Positions 34,494 through 43,413 of a DNA stretch of 64,000 nucleotides are shown in pieces (positions within the stretch are counted from its first letter, which is position 1; every line of letters starts with the position of its first letter). The notes under the pieces were generated by a model. That model ran no database searches. It was not told the origin of the DNA and saw nothing but the letters and a program-made list of their open reading frames with translations. The translations under genes were made by a program, and so were the position numbers. This DNA comes from Bradyrhizobium oligotrophicum S58 (GTDB lineage Bacteria; Pseudomonadota; Alphaproteobacteria; Rhizobiales; Xanthobacteraceae), in assembly GCF_000344805.1 (NCBI RefSeq), contig NC_020453.1, positions 5,861,001 through 5,925,000 on the forward strand. The letters are read 5' to 3'.

Positions 34494-36256
34494 TGCTGCA
34501 CCAGCGCCCCAGGTGATTTCAGGTATTTTTTCTGAATGGCGTCGAGCGCCCAATAGGTCAGCGCCCCGACCGTGCCGGTCGGGTTGTAGCCGGCATTCTG
34601 CGGGAAGGTCGATGCGCCCATCACGAAGACGTTCGGCACGTCCCAGGATTGCAGATAGCGGTTCAGCACGCTGGTCTTGGGATCGGAGCCGGTCACGGTG
34701 CCGCCGGTGTTGTGCGTGCTCTGGTAGGGCACGACGTTCCACGGCGTATTGAGACGGTTGATCTGGGTCGTCTTGGCGCCCATCGCCTTGGCGATCGCCT
34801 CGCAGCGTTCGGCCATCCAGTTCGCCATCTTGATCTCGTTCGGCTGATAGTCGAACGTCATGCGCATCAAGGGACGACCGAGCTCATCCTTGTAGGTCGG
34901 GTCGAGGTCGAGATAATTGGCGCGATAGCTCATCACGCTGCCCTGTGCGCCGACATTGGTGACGCGCTGATAGGTCTCGCGCACCGCCTTCTTCCAGGCC
35001 GAGCCCCAGGTCGGCGTGCCTCGCGGCGTCGGGCGATACATGATCGGCCGGCCATTGGTGTAGGCATTGGTGATCGAGGCGCCGCCGACGAAGCCGTGCG
35101 GACCGTGATCGAAATTGTCGCTGTTGTAGTCGTCGAGCGCCGCGCCGAGCGAGCCGGCCGCCGCGAACGGATTGAAGTTGACGTTGTCGAAGAACGCAGT
35201 CGCACCCGAGCCGGTCTGGTAGGCGTAATTGCGGCCGACGACGCCCTCACCGGTGCCGGCGTCGTAAGGCTTGCCGATTCCCGACAGCAGCATCAGCCGG
35301 ACGTTGAACAGGCCATAGGCGCACAGCAGGACGAGATCGGCCGGCTGCTCCCATTCCTCGCCATTGGCGTCGACATAGACGACGCCGGTCGCCATCTTGC
35401 CGTCGCCCGACAGCGTGACCTTGGTGACCTCGCATTCGGTGCGGGCCTCGAAATTGGGCTCGCGCACCAGCGCCGGCAGCACACAGGTCTGCGGCGACGA
35501 CTTCGAGTAGTTCGAGCAGCCGAAGCGCTCGCAGAAGCCGCAATACGTGCACGGCGCCATGCTGCAGCCATAGGGATTGGTGTAGGCCGACGACAGGTTG
35601 GCCGACGGCCGCGGGAACGGGTGCAGGCCCATGCCGGCCGCAGCCTTCATGAACAGCTCCTGCGAATAGCCCTGCTTCATCGGCGGCGTCGGGTAGTCGC
35701 GCTCGCGCGAGCCCTCGAACGGATTGCCGCCGGCCTGCGTCTGCCCCTTGATGTTGCCGGCCTTGCCGGAGATGCCGAGGACATATTCGAACTTGTCGTA
35801 GAACGGCTCGAGCTCGTCATAGCTCATCGGCCAGTCCTGGATCTGATTGCCTTCCGGCATGATGCCTTCGCCGTAGCGCTCGATCATCTTGCTGCGCAGA
35901 CGGAAATCATCGGGCAGGAAGCGCCAGGTCTGGCCATTCCAGTGCGAGCCGGCACCACCGACGCCGTTGCCCGGCAGGAAGCTGCCCCAGCGCCGGATCG
36001 GCAGCGCCGTCTGCGACGAATTGTTGCGCATGGTCAGCGTTTCCTGGCGCGTGCGCAGGAAGATGTCGTGCCGCACGGCGTAGCGCAGCTCGTCCGGCGC
36101 AGTGCCGATGTTGAAATCGGTGGCGGTGTCGCGCCACGGGCCGCGCTCGATCGCGACGACGTCGAGCCCGGAGCGGCACAGTTCGAGCGCCATGATCGAG
36201 CCGGTCCAGCCGAGCCCGACGATGGCGACATCCTTGCGTGGAAGACGGCGTACCAT
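34490..36256 (-). CDS. FAD-dependent GMC oxidoreductase, gluconate 2-dehydrogenase alpha-like
   Basis: 588 residues: N-terminal FAD motif VAIVGLGWTGSIMALELC, then WGSFLPGNGVGGAGSHWNGQTWR, a cysteine-rich stretch CTYCGFCERFGC near residue 235 that could bind a cluster, and the C-terminal STHNTGGTVTG and QNAGYNPTGTVGALTYWA regions with the catalytic His/Asn. It resembles the large flavin subunit of gluconate 2-dehydrogenase and related sugar-acid dehydrogenases, but the sugar is not certain. It has no leader and is presumably exported with the Tat-bearing small subunit encoded just upstream. Confidence 0.9.
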   Translation of the reverse strand: MVRRLPRKDVAIVGLGWTGSIMALELCRSGLDVVAIERGPWRDTATDFNIGTAPDELRYAVRHDIFLRTRQETLTMRNNSSQTALPIRRWGSFLPGNGVGGAGSHWNGQTWRFLPDDFRLRSKMIERYGEGIMPEGNQIQDWPMSYDELEPFYDKFEYVLGISGKAGNIKGQTQAGGNPFEGSRERDYPTPPMKQGYSQELFMKAAAGMGLHPFPRPSANLSSAYTNPYGCSMAPCTYCGFCERFGCSNYSKSSPQTCVLPALVREPNFEARTECEVTKVTLSGDGKMATGVVYVDANGEEWEQPADLVLLCAYGLFNVRLMLLSGIGKPYDAGTGEGVVGRNYAYQTGSGATAFFDNVNFNPFAAAGSLGAALDDYNSDNFDHGPHGFVGGASITNAYTNGRPIMYRPTPRGTPTWGSAWKKAVRETYQRVTNVGAQGSVMSYRANYLDLDPTYKDELGRPLMRMTFDYQPNEIKMANWMAERCEAIAKAMGAKTTQINRLNTPWNVVPYQSTHNTGGTVTGSDPKTSVLNRYLQSWDVPNVFVMGASTFPQNAGYNPTGTVGALTYWALDAIQKKYLKSPGALVQQ

Positions 36257-36257
36257 G

Positions 36258-37049
36258 TCAGCGCACTCCCCAGGCTGGCTGGCCTTGCAGGCTGACCGGA
36301 GGCAGCGTGTATGGCTTGTTAGGATTGTCGATCACGTCGCGGAAGTCGTAGCGCACGCCCGGGAAGCCGATCAGCTTCCAGCCGGCCATGTCCTTGTTGC
36401 CGCCGTAGATCGGATCGGCGAAGAAGCCCTCCATCGTGTTGGTATGGACGGCATTGAACAGCATGCGGCTGGAGAAGCCTTCGAACTTGATGTCGCCCTT
36501 CTCCATGCCGGCAAGCAGCTTGTCCTTGTCCTCGCCCGAGAGGTCGACGAAGCTGCGCCCACCGAAATTGGCCTTGCAGTAGGCTGCGAGCGCAGCCAGA
36601 CCCTGGCGATATTGCTGGCGCGGCGTGAGCGGCGACTGCAACCCCTGCGTCGGCAGCGGATTGGTCGCAAACGGTCCCTTCATGTAGAGCCAGTCGTGTC
36701 CGCCATAGGGACCCGTGAGCTGGCGATCGATGAAGGTGGTGACGCCCGAATCCTTGGCGCCGGGTCCGAGTTCGTCGGCAGGAATCAAACGGTCGATGAT
36801 GGCGTCGACCACGGCCGCTTCATCGGCAGTGAAGAACAGCCAGCCGCCCGGCACCACCGGGGTGACCGGATAGGCTTCGTTGGGCCGCCAGGGCAGCACC
36901 TTGGTCACGACCTTCGCGGTGGCACCCGTCGTGGTGATCAGAAGCGCCGCCGTCGCCAGCAGGCTGCGTCGCGACATGCCGGAATGTCGTGGCGTTTCGG
37001 TCGGCGGCGCGAACTTCGCGCGCATGGCCGAACGATCGTCGGTGTGCAT
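36258..37049 (-). CDS. Gluconate 2-dehydrogenase subunit 3 (small, Tat-bearing) family protein
   Basis: 263 residues with a twin-arginine leader (MSRRSLLATAALLITTTGATA) after a 25-residue polar start, then the subunit-3 domain (WLFFTADEAAVVDAIIDRLIPADELGPGAKDSGV...). This subunit carries the flavin subunit across the membrane and anchors the complex. ATG 37049 has GGAGAGAG close upstream. It is the first gene of the operon; the spacing to the flavoprotein is 1 nt. A symmetrical 24-bp element lies 53 bp upstream of the start. Confidence 0.9.
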   Translation of the reverse strand: MHTDDRSAMRAKFAPPTETPRHSGMSRRSLLATAALLITTTGATAKVVTKVLPWRPNEAYPVTPVVPGGWLFFTADEAAVVDAIIDRLIPADELGPGAKDSGVTTFIDRQLTGPYGGHDWLYMKGPFATNPLPTQGLQSPLTPRQQYRQGLAALAAYCKANFGGRSFVDLSGEDKDKLLAGMEKGDIKFEGFSSRMLFNAVHTNTMEGFFADPIYGGNKDMAGWKLIGFPGVRYDFRDVIDNPNKPYTLPPVSLQGQPAWGVR

Positions 37050-37101
37050 CGTCTCTCTCCGCAGGGCGGATCGCGTGATCGATCCGCAGGCGCTCTTCTT
37101 A

Positions 37102-37125
37102 GACAGATTCGTTAACAATTCTGTC
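37102..37125. promoter_or_regulatory. Symmetrical 24-bp element, candidate operator
   Basis: GACAGA (37102-37107) and TCTGTC (37120-37125) flank a central GTTAAC (37111-37116), all on one axis of symmetry. It lies between the dehydrogenase operon and the divergent nuclease gene, 53 bp and 148 bp from their starts. No regulator gene is adjacent. Confidence 0.5.
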
Positions 37126-37272
37126 GCCGTTTGAATGCAGCAGGCTCATGGCGCCCTGCGTTGAGCGACGCTAGACCAACACCACGACCAGGAGCTGCTG
37201 CGGCAACGCACAAATTGATCATCCATTGTTCCGGATGTTAGGACTGCACTGTGCACGGGCAAGGAGTGGGGC

Positions 37273-38040
37273 ATGCGGATATCGACCACGATACTTTGGA
37301 CTTTGACGGTCATCGCCATCGTGTCGGGCGCGATCGGCCCGGCGACGGCGGCAAGCGCAATGGTCCGGAGCGGCGACACCATCCAGCTTGGCGACAGCGT
37401 CTTCCGGCTCGACGGCATCGATGCGCCGGAGGTCGATCAGCTCTGCATCGATGATCACGCCGATCCCTGGAGCTGCGGCGTCGAGGCGCGCGAACAGCTC
37501 GGCAAGCTGATCGGTGGGCGCGCGGTGCGCTGCGACGATCTCGGCCCGGACAAGCCGCTGAAGACCCGCAAGATCGGGATCTGCACCGTCGACGGCGACA
37601 AGGTGAGCCTGAACCAGCAAATGGCGCGCGCGGGCTACGCCGTCAGCGCCGACCCCGCCGCCAGATATCGCGCCAAGGACGATGTCGCTGCGGCAAAGGA
37701 GGCGCTGAGCGGATTGTGGAAAGGCTGCTTCGTCGCACCGGGCGAGTTCCGCAGCGACAAGAAGGACGGCGCCCTGCTCGGCGCCTCCTGCCGCGCGGAC
37801 CGCGACCGCGAGATCCGTGCCGTGCTCTTCCCGGACGCGCCGAGCGCGCCTCCAGGCTGCAGCATCAAGGGCAAGTTCGCCGTGCGCGCCCGCGTCACCG
37901 GCAACATCGGCATCTATCATCTGCAGGGCTGCCCGAGCTATCCCGCGACGACCGAGCCCGACCGCTGGTTCTGCTCGGAGGACGATGCCCGCGCCGCCGG
38001 CTTCCGCCGCGCCTTCAACTGCCGGGCAGCGAAGAAGTGA
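37273..38040 (+). CDS. Exported thermonuclease-family protein with Cys-rich C-terminal domain
   Basis: 255 residues: signal peptide to about residue 27, then a staphylococcal-nuclease-like fold (about 30-155; VFRLDGIDAPEVDQLC, QMARAGYAV, AKDDVAAAKEALSGLWKG) and a C-terminal module (about 205-255) GIYHLQGCPSYPATTEPDRWFC...C reminiscent of small calcium or metal-binding nuclease add-ons. The Arg/Glu catalytic set of SNase appears incomplete. AAGGAG lies 7 nt before the ATG. Divergent from the gluconate-dehydrogenase operon, convergent with cyoD. Confidence 0.82.
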   Translation: MRISTTILWTLTVIAIVSGAIGPATAASAMVRSGDTIQLGDSVFRLDGIDAPEVDQLCIDDHADPWSCGVEAREQLGKLIGGRAVRCDDLGPDKPLKTRKIGICTVDGDKVSLNQQMARAGYAVSADPAARYRAKDDVAAAKEALSGLWKGCFVAPGEFRSDKKDGALLGASCRADRDREIRAVLFPDAPSAPPGCSIKGKFAVRARVTGNIGIYHLQGCPSYPATTEPDRWFCSEDDARAAGFRRAFNCRAAKK

Positions 38041-38093
38041 GATCGGCGCGTCGCGGCGTTGAACGTCGATGCAATCCGCACCCTTCGTGCCGC

Positions 38094-38193
38094 CCCTGGA
38101 TTGCTTCGCTTACGCTCGCAATGACGGTAGTTGTGGCGGGCAGCGAACGTCTCAAAACCTCCGTCATCGCGAGCGCAGCGAAGCGATCCAGGG
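38094..38193. repeat. Inverted repeat pair of the GGATTGCTTCGCT family
   Basis: Two 33-34 bp arms at 38094-38127 and 38161-38193 are near-perfect inverses (CCCTGGAT-GCTTCGCT...CGCTCGC-ATGACGG), giving a long hairpin between the convergent nuclease and cyoD genes. This is a familiar intergenic repeat in Bradyrhizobium and Rhodopseudomonas, and could end transcription from both sides. Confidence 0.75.
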
Positions 38194-38227
38194 CTCAGCA
38201 AAGACTCGACGATCTCAGCAACCATGC

Positions 38228-38623
38228 TCAATGCTGCACCTGCATCAGCTGATCCATCGGCATCATGTTCTGATTGAGGTTCGCCATGATCCACAGCGAG
38301 CCGCCGACCACGAGCAGGACGATCAGCAGCCCAAAGGCCAGTGCGAGCACGTTGTTGGTGTTGTCCGGCCCGGTCGTGATGTGCAGGAAGAACACCAGAT
38401 GCACGCCCATCTGCGCGATCGCGAGGACGACCAGCGCCACCGGGATCGACGGCTGCCAGACGAGGCTGGTCCCGGCAATGAAGAACGAGGTCGCCGTCAG
38501 CACGACCGCAAGCCCCAGCCCGGCGACATAGAACAGGATCCGCGAGCGCAGGCTGCCATGCTGCTGCTCGCCAGGCGCCAGATCGCCGCGATCGTCGGAC
38601 TCGGCCTGGGCATGTTCGCTCAT
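38228..38623 (-). CDS. cyoD: Cytochrome bo-type quinol oxidase subunit IV
   Basis: 131 residues with three hydrophobic helices (FYVAGLGLAVVLTATSFFIAG, VALVVLAIAQMGVHLVFFLHI, LALAFGLLIVLLVVGGSLWIM), matching CyoD. The start at 38623 overlaps the cyoC stop by 4 nt (ATGA). Subunit IV helps assembly of the haem-copper oxidase. The first 25 residues are polar and acidic. Last gene of the run A-C-D. Confidence 0.9.
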   Translation of the reverse strand: MSEHAQAESDDRGDLAPGEQQHGSLRSRILFYVAGLGLAVVLTATSFFIAGTSLVWQPSIPVALVVLAIAQMGVHLVFFLHITTGPDNTNNVLALAFGLLIVLLVVGGSLWIMANLNQNMMPMDQLMQVQH

Positions 38624-39261
38624 GTCGCGCTCCCGAGCAGATAGACCACGGAGAACACCGCGACCCAGATGATGTCGAGCGCGTGCCAGAACAGCGCGAA
38701 GCACAGGATGCGGCGCTCGATGTCGGCGCGGAATCCCTTTGCCACGACCTGGGCCATCATGGTGAGCAGCCACAAGATGCCGGCCGCGACATGCAGCCCG
38801 TGGCAGCCGACGAGGGTGAAGAACGCCGACAGGAAGGCGCTGCGGCTCGGCCCATCGCCGCGGCCGACCAGATCGACGAACTCTCTGACCTCGAGCAGCA
38901 GGAAGCCGGCGCCGAGCAGGCCGGTGACGGCCATCGCGACCTGAAACCACAGCGCATTGTGGCGGTCGGCGGCGATGCTGGCCATGCCGCAGGTGAAGCT
39001 CGACAGCAGCAGCAAGCCGGTCTCGATCGCGACGTTGCGGATGTCGAACAGTTCGGCGCCGCCCGGACCACCGGCGGTCCCTCCCGACAGCACCGCGAAG
39101 CTCGCGAAGAAGCAAGAGAACATCACGATGTCGGAGAGCAGGAATATCCAGAACCCGAAGCCGGTCACAATCCGCTTTGGCGCCGGGCCGGGATGCTCGG
39201 CGGCGCGGAGGTGATGCGGGTCGGCATGAGCGGGCGCCTGCGCGACTGATGTCACCGACAT
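38620..39261 (-). CDS. cyoC: Cytochrome bo-type quinol oxidase subunit III
   Basis: 213 residues with five predicted helices, starting in FGFWIFLLSDIVMFSCFFASFAVL and including the FFTLVGCHGLHVAAGILWLL helix and a final FALFWHALDIIWVAVFSVVYLL, typical of CyoC. The start at 39261 has a GGAG site about 7 nt upstream. In cyo operons cyoB lies between cyoA and cyoC; here only 39 nt separate this start from the cyoA stop. Confidence 0.92.
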   Translation of the reverse strand: MSVTSVAQAPAHADPHHLRAAEHPGPAPKRIVTGFGFWIFLLSDIVMFSCFFASFAVLSGGTAGGPGGAELFDIRNVAIETGLLLLSSFTCGMASIAADRHNALWFQVAMAVTGLLGAGFLLLEVREFVDLVGRGDGPSRSAFLSAFFTLVGCHGLHVAAGILWLLTMMAQVVAKGFRADIERRILCFALFWHALDIIWVAVFSVVYLLGSAT

Positions 39262-39300
39262 CGGCGCGCTCCACTCGGAAAGACGTCGGTGTGAAAGACA

Positions 39301-40134
39301 TCAGTGGGCATGGACCGCTCCACCTTCCGGCCGCGACTTGTTCTCGCTCAGCTGTGGTCCCGGCGCGGGCGGGATCTTCTGGCTGGCGATCTTGCCGAAC
39401 AGCTCGGGGTCCGCGAGCCGGTAGCTCTTCGGCGTCTTCTCGACCGATTGCGCCGCGAGCTGCTTATAGCTCGCCTCATCCAGCACCTGGTCGCCCTTCG
39501 CTGCCGTCGTCACCCAGTTGGCGAAGTCGGGCTGCGATACGACGTGGGTGTCGAACATCATGTCGGGGAAGCCGTCGCCGCTGAACTGCGAGGCGAGGCC
39601 CTTAGTCGTCCGGACATGATCGGCGCGCAGGTTCAGCCGCGTCACCATGCCGTTCATGGTGTAGATCATGCCGCCGAGCTGCGGAATGAAGAACGCGGTC
39701 ATGACGCTGCCCGACGTCAGCTCGAAACGCAGCGGCGCGCCGATCGGAACGGTCAGCGTATTGACGGTGGCGATGCGCTGGTCGGGATAGATGAAAAGCC
39801 ATTTCCAGTCGAGCGACACTGCCTGGATGCGTATGGGAAGACCGGTGCCGTCGACGGGCTTGCCTGGGTCCAGCTCGTGCGAGCCGATCCAGGCGACGCC
39901 CCCGAGCAGGATCACGGTGAGCGCCGGAATCGACCACACCACCAGCTCGACCGCGCCGGAATAGGCAAAGTCCGGCCGGTAGCGCGCCTTGGTATTGGAG
40001 CTGCGGAACCAGTAGGCGGCGGCGAGCACGGCGATCGAGGTCGGAACGATGATCGCCAGCATGATGATGACGGAATCGATCAGGATCGTCTGCTGGGCGG
40101 CGGCGATCGGCCCTTGCGGATCGAAGATGTTCAT
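39301..40134 (-). CDS. cyoA: Cytochrome bo-type quinol oxidase subunit II
   Basis: 277 residues: two N-terminal helices (IDSVIIMLAIIVPTSIAVLAAAY, LVVWSIPALTVILLGGVAWIG) and a periplasmic cupredoxin-like domain (IRIQAVSLDWKWLFIYPDQ, MTAFFIPQLGGMIYTMNGM). The CuA ligands of cytochrome c oxidase are missing, so it is a quinol-oxidase subunit. ATG 40134 fits relatives better; 40149 is also in frame. No lipobox is visible. The sorbosone dehydrogenase gene lies 73 nt upstream on the same strand. The catalytic subunit I gene cyoB is absent from its normal place downstream. Confidence 0.9.
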   Translation of the reverse strand: MNIFDPQGPIAAAQQTILIDSVIIMLAIIVPTSIAVLAAAYWFRSSNTKARYRPDFAYSGAVELVVWSIPALTVILLGGVAWIGSHELDPGKPVDGTGLPIRIQAVSLDWKWLFIYPDQRIATVNTLTVPIGAPLRFELTSGSVMTAFFIPQLGGMIYTMNGMVTRLNLRADHVRTTKGLASQFSGDGFPDMMFDTHVVSQPDFANWVTTAAKGDQVLDEASYKQLAAQSVEKTPKSYRLADPELFGKIASQKIPPAPGPQLSENKSRPEGGAVHAH

Positions 40135-40206
40135 GCGCTCATCCGGCATTCAACCCCGCTCCCAACCCATGTCGGCTGCGGAGGTTCCTGCACCGGAGGC
40201 GACCGC

Positions 40207-41535
40207 TCAGCGGCTGACGCGCCAGATCGTGCCGTTGCCGTCCTCGGAGATGAGAAGGCTGCCGTCACGCGCCACGGTGACGCCGACCGGCCGACCCCAG
40301 ACCTCGCGGTCGTTGACGACGAAGCCGGTGACGAAGTCCTCGTACTCGCCGGTCGGCATGCCGTCCTTCAGCCTGACCCGGATCACCTTGTAGCCCGTGC
40401 GCTTGGAGCGGTTCCACGAGCCGTGCTCCGCCGCGAAGCCATCGCCGCGATACTCCGGCGGGAACAGGTTTCCGTCGTAGAAGGTCAGGCCGAGCGAGGC
40501 GGAATGCGGCTGCAGCAGCACGTCGGGTACGGTGATCTTGCCCTTCAGGTCAAGGCGCTCATTGGCATGGCGCGGGTCCTGGTTGTCGCCCATGTAGTAC
40601 CAGGGCCAGCCATAGAAGCCGCCCTCCTTCACCCGCGTGACGTAGTCCGGCACCAGATCGTCGCCGAGCCCGTCGCGCTCGTTGGTCGAGCACCAGGGCA
40701 CACCGGTTGCGGGCTGGATGGCGAGGCCGACGCAGTTGCGGATGCCGGTGGCGAACAGGCTGCGGTTCTGGCCGTCGGGATCGAACGCGAGCACGCCGGC
40801 ACGGTCGGTCTCCCCGCCCCAGGCCGCGCCCAGCGGATGGGCCTTGATCCAGGCCGCGAGCCCGCCGGCCGGCTCGCCCAAGGCTTCGCCGACATTGCCG
40901 GCGGAGCCGACCGAGACCAGCATGCGCCTGTCGTCCTTGGTGAACACGACGTCGCGGGTCGAATGGCCATATCCCGCCGGCAAATCGGCGATCGTCTGGG
41001 CCGCGCCCGACGCCTTCATGTCGCCTGTACGATACGGAAAGCGCATCACGCGCTCGGTGCTTGCGACATAGACCCATTGCGGATCGGCGCTCGGATAGAA
41101 CGCGATGCCGAAGGGATGACCGAGCCGGTCGGCGAAGACCTCGCTCACGGCGACCTTGCCGCCGTCCTCGCTCGGGCGCAGCACGCGGATGCGGCCGGCC
41201 CGGGTCTCGGCGACGAAGATGTCGCCGTTCGGCGCGGTGCGGAGGATGCGCGGCCCGCTCAGCCCTTCCGCGAACAGCGCGATCTTGAAGCCGTCGGCGA
41301 CCTTGGGCACGGCCGACGCCGGTCGTTGCACCACACGCGAGACATTGGCGGCCGATGCCGTCGCGCCCGGCCTCGGCAGATCCTCGGGACGGATCAGCCT
41401 GATCGTGCCGGGCGTATCGCCCTGCCAGTTGCCGAATGCGTCCTTGCCCCTGAGAACTGCAGGCTCGGCGACAGCCGCAGCCGGCGCCAGCGCGCTCAAA
41501 GTGGCCAGGGCAGCCGTTCTCATCCATCTCGTCAT
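40207..41535 (-). CDS. Exported PQQ-type sugar (L-sorbosone) dehydrogenase
   Basis: 442 residues: signal peptide (MRTAALATLSALAPAAAVAEP), then a six-bladed beta propeller of the soluble glucose/sorbosone dehydrogenase family: FAEGLSGPRILRTAPNGDIFVAETRAGRI, GHPFGIAFYP, GHSTRDVVF, GIRNCVGLAI, EHGSWNRSKRTGYKVIRV, GRPVGVTVARDGSLLISEDGNGTIWRV. It should oxidise an aldose or sorbosone in the periplasm with PQQ. It sits directly upstream of cyoA, suggesting coupling to the quinone pool, and near the gluconate-dehydrogenase operon. Confidence 0.88.
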   Translation of the reverse strand: MTRWMRTAALATLSALAPAAAVAEPAVLRGKDAFGNWQGDTPGTIRLIRPEDLPRPGATASAANVSRVVQRPASAVPKVADGFKIALFAEGLSGPRILRTAPNGDIFVAETRAGRIRVLRPSEDGGKVAVSEVFADRLGHPFGIAFYPSADPQWVYVASTERVMRFPYRTGDMKASGAAQTIADLPAGYGHSTRDVVFTKDDRRMLVSVGSAGNVGEALGEPAGGLAAWIKAHPLGAAWGGETDRAGVLAFDPDGQNRSLFATGIRNCVGLAIQPATGVPWCSTNERDGLGDDLVPDYVTRVKEGGFYGWPWYYMGDNQDPRHANERLDLKGKITVPDVLLQPHSASLGLTFYDGNLFPPEYRGDGFAAEHGSWNRSKRTGYKVIRVRLKDGMPTGEYEDFVTGFVVNDREVWGRPVGVTVARDGSLLISEDGNGTIWRVSR

Positions 41536-41616
41536 GCAGTCCTCGCGCGTCTCGACCGGCCGGCAGCCTATCCCGGTCCAGGCCCGGAGATCACGTGTCG
41601 CGGCGATGTGACGCGA

Positions 41617-43413
41617 TCACGACAGCGCGCCGAGCACGCCGCGCGTCGCCTGGTCGATCTCCTCGACATAGCGCCGGCGCGCGAACGACTCGGTCAGGAA
41701 GCCGATCACCTTGCGGCTGTTCTCCGATTCCAGCACCGCCAGCTCTTCCGCGCCGGAATCGTCGAAGATCTTCATCGCCGTCTTGACGTTCATTTCGGGC
41801 AACAGCGCGACCTCGAAATATTTCGCGAGCTCGACCACCTGGATCTCGTCGGCGATGGAATCCAACTCGCCGGAGAACAGGTCCGGCAGCGACACCAGCC
41901 CGCAATAATCGTCGCTGTTGTTGACCACCACGACCGCCTGCCGCGTGCCCAGCGCGAATTCGCGCCGGCAGGCCGCGATCGTGGTCGTGGTCGGCACCTT
42001 CGCGACGTCGGAGCGCATCAGCCGCTCGACCGTGAGGTTGCGCAGCCAGCCCACGTCGTTGGCGCTGCGGATGGTCTCGCCGCGCAAATGCAGGCGCCAG
42101 GTCGAAAACGAGTGCCCGAACAACACGCGCACGCACACCGAGGTCACGATGCAGGCGCCCAACACCACCGCCGTGACGTCGACGCTGCGGGTCATCTCCA
42201 GCACCAGGAACGACATCGTCAGCGGCCCGCCGACGATGGCGACGCCGAGCGTCGCCATGCCCGTAAGCATCGCGACCAGCGGGTCGAGTGCGAGCCCGAG
42301 CCCGGCCAGCGCGAGCACACCAGCGAACAGCTTGCCGAGCAGGCTGCCAATGAACAGCGAGGCGAAGAACAGACCGCCGCGGAATCCGGAGGCCAGCGAG
42401 ATCAAGCAGGCGGCGAGCTTGAGCACGATGATGGTGGCGATCATGCCGACCGCCATCTCGCGATGCAGGTCGAGCAGCATCGCGCCGTGCCCTGCCGCCA
42501 GCACCTGCGGCGTCACGATCGCCATCGCGCCGACGCAGACGCCGCCGATCGCCGGGCGCAGCCAGACCGGAATGCGGACGAACAGCCGCTCGACCGCCGG
42601 CGAGGCCCGCATCACCACGATGCCGATGCCGGCGACGAGCAGCGCCAGCACGAACAGCGCGATGTACTGCTCGAACCCGACCGCGCCGACCTTCTGGACC
42701 TCCAGCGAATACGGCGCGCCGGCGAGATATTGCGACGTCAGCGCGCCCGCCAGCGACGCCGCCAGGATCGGCGCGGCGCTGCCGACGGAGTAGACGCCGA
42801 CGATCAGCTCGCACGCGTAGAACGCACCGGTGATCGGCGCGCCGAATGCGGCGGCGATGGCTGCAGCGGCGCCGCAGCCGAGGATCAAGCGCATGTCGTT
42901 GCGGCGAAGGGTGAGATACTGCCCGAGCAGCGAGGCGATGCCGGCGCCGATCTGGGTGTAGCCGGCTTCGAGACCGACCGAGGCGCCGGAGCCGTTGGAG
43001 ACCAGGGTCTGGCCGCTCACCACGACGCTGTCGCGCATCGACAGCCGCCCACCGCGCAGCGCATTCGCTTCGACCGGATCGACAGCGGGCGCGATCTTCC
43101 AGCGCCGCCGCAGCCACTCCATGACGCCGAGCACGAGGCCGCCGATGGCCGGCGCGATCAGTGCAATGACGGGGTCTATCCACGCATTGGCGCTGAGCCG
43201 AACGTCGATCGGAATACCGTAGATGAACACGTGCGCGAACTGCGCGATCAGGCTCATCACCGTCACGGTCGCGCCGGTGGCAACGCCGATCACAAGCGCC
43301 AGCGGTATCAGGTAGAACTCGTTGCTGCGCAGCAGCGCCCGCAGCCGCGTGACCACCCGGTTCGAAGCCTTGCGATCGATGATATGCGACAGCCTGGAGA
43401 GCACGAGAGCCAT
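41617..43413 (-). CDS. ClC-family chloride channel/transporter with CBS domains
   Basis: 598 residues: a ClC membrane domain (about 30-430) with GSGASVGLEAGYTQ, where the Glu matches the gating position, and FRGGLFFASLFIGSLLG, followed by two CBS domains (about 455-590; TVERLMRSDVAKVP, MNVKTAMKIFDDSGAEELAV). It moves chloride, possibly in exchange for protons, with CBS modules sensing nucleotides or ionic strength. ATG 43413 is used; a TTG 30 nt upstream is also in frame. The 294 bp upstream has no gene and no clear promoter. Confidence 0.9.
   Translation of the reverse strand: MALVLSRLSHIIDRKASNRVVTRLRALLRSNEFYLIPLALVIGVATGATVTVMSLIAQFAHVFIYGIPIDVRLSANAWIDPVIALIAPAIGGLVLGVMEWLRRRWKIAPAVDPVEANALRGGRLSMRDSVVVSGQTLVSNGSGASVGLEAGYTQIGAGIASLLGQYLTLRRNDMRLILGCGAAAAIAAAFGAPITGAFYACELIVGVYSVGSAAPILAASLAGALTSQYLAGAPYSLEVQKVGAVGFEQYIALFVLALLVAGIGIVVMRASPAVERLFVRIPVWLRPAIGGVCVGAMAIVTPQVLAAGHGAMLLDLHREMAVGMIATIIVLKLAACLISLASGFRGGLFFASLFIGSLLGKLFAGVLALAGLGLALDPLVAMLTGMATLGVAIVGGPLTMSFLVLEMTRSVDVTAVVLGACIVTSVCVRVLFGHSFSTWRLHLRGETIRSANDVGWLRNLTVERLMRSDVAKVPTTTTIAACRREFALGTRQAVVVVNNSDDYCGLVSLPDLFSGELDSIADEIQVVELAKYFEVALLPEMNVKTAMKIFDDSGAEELAVLESENSRKVIGFLTESFARRRYVEEIDQATRGVLGALS

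Noticed and set aside
37216..37229. TTGATCATCCATTG as a FixK/FNR box near the nuclease gene
   Set aside because: Only the left half-site matches; the right half is ATTG rather than TCAA.
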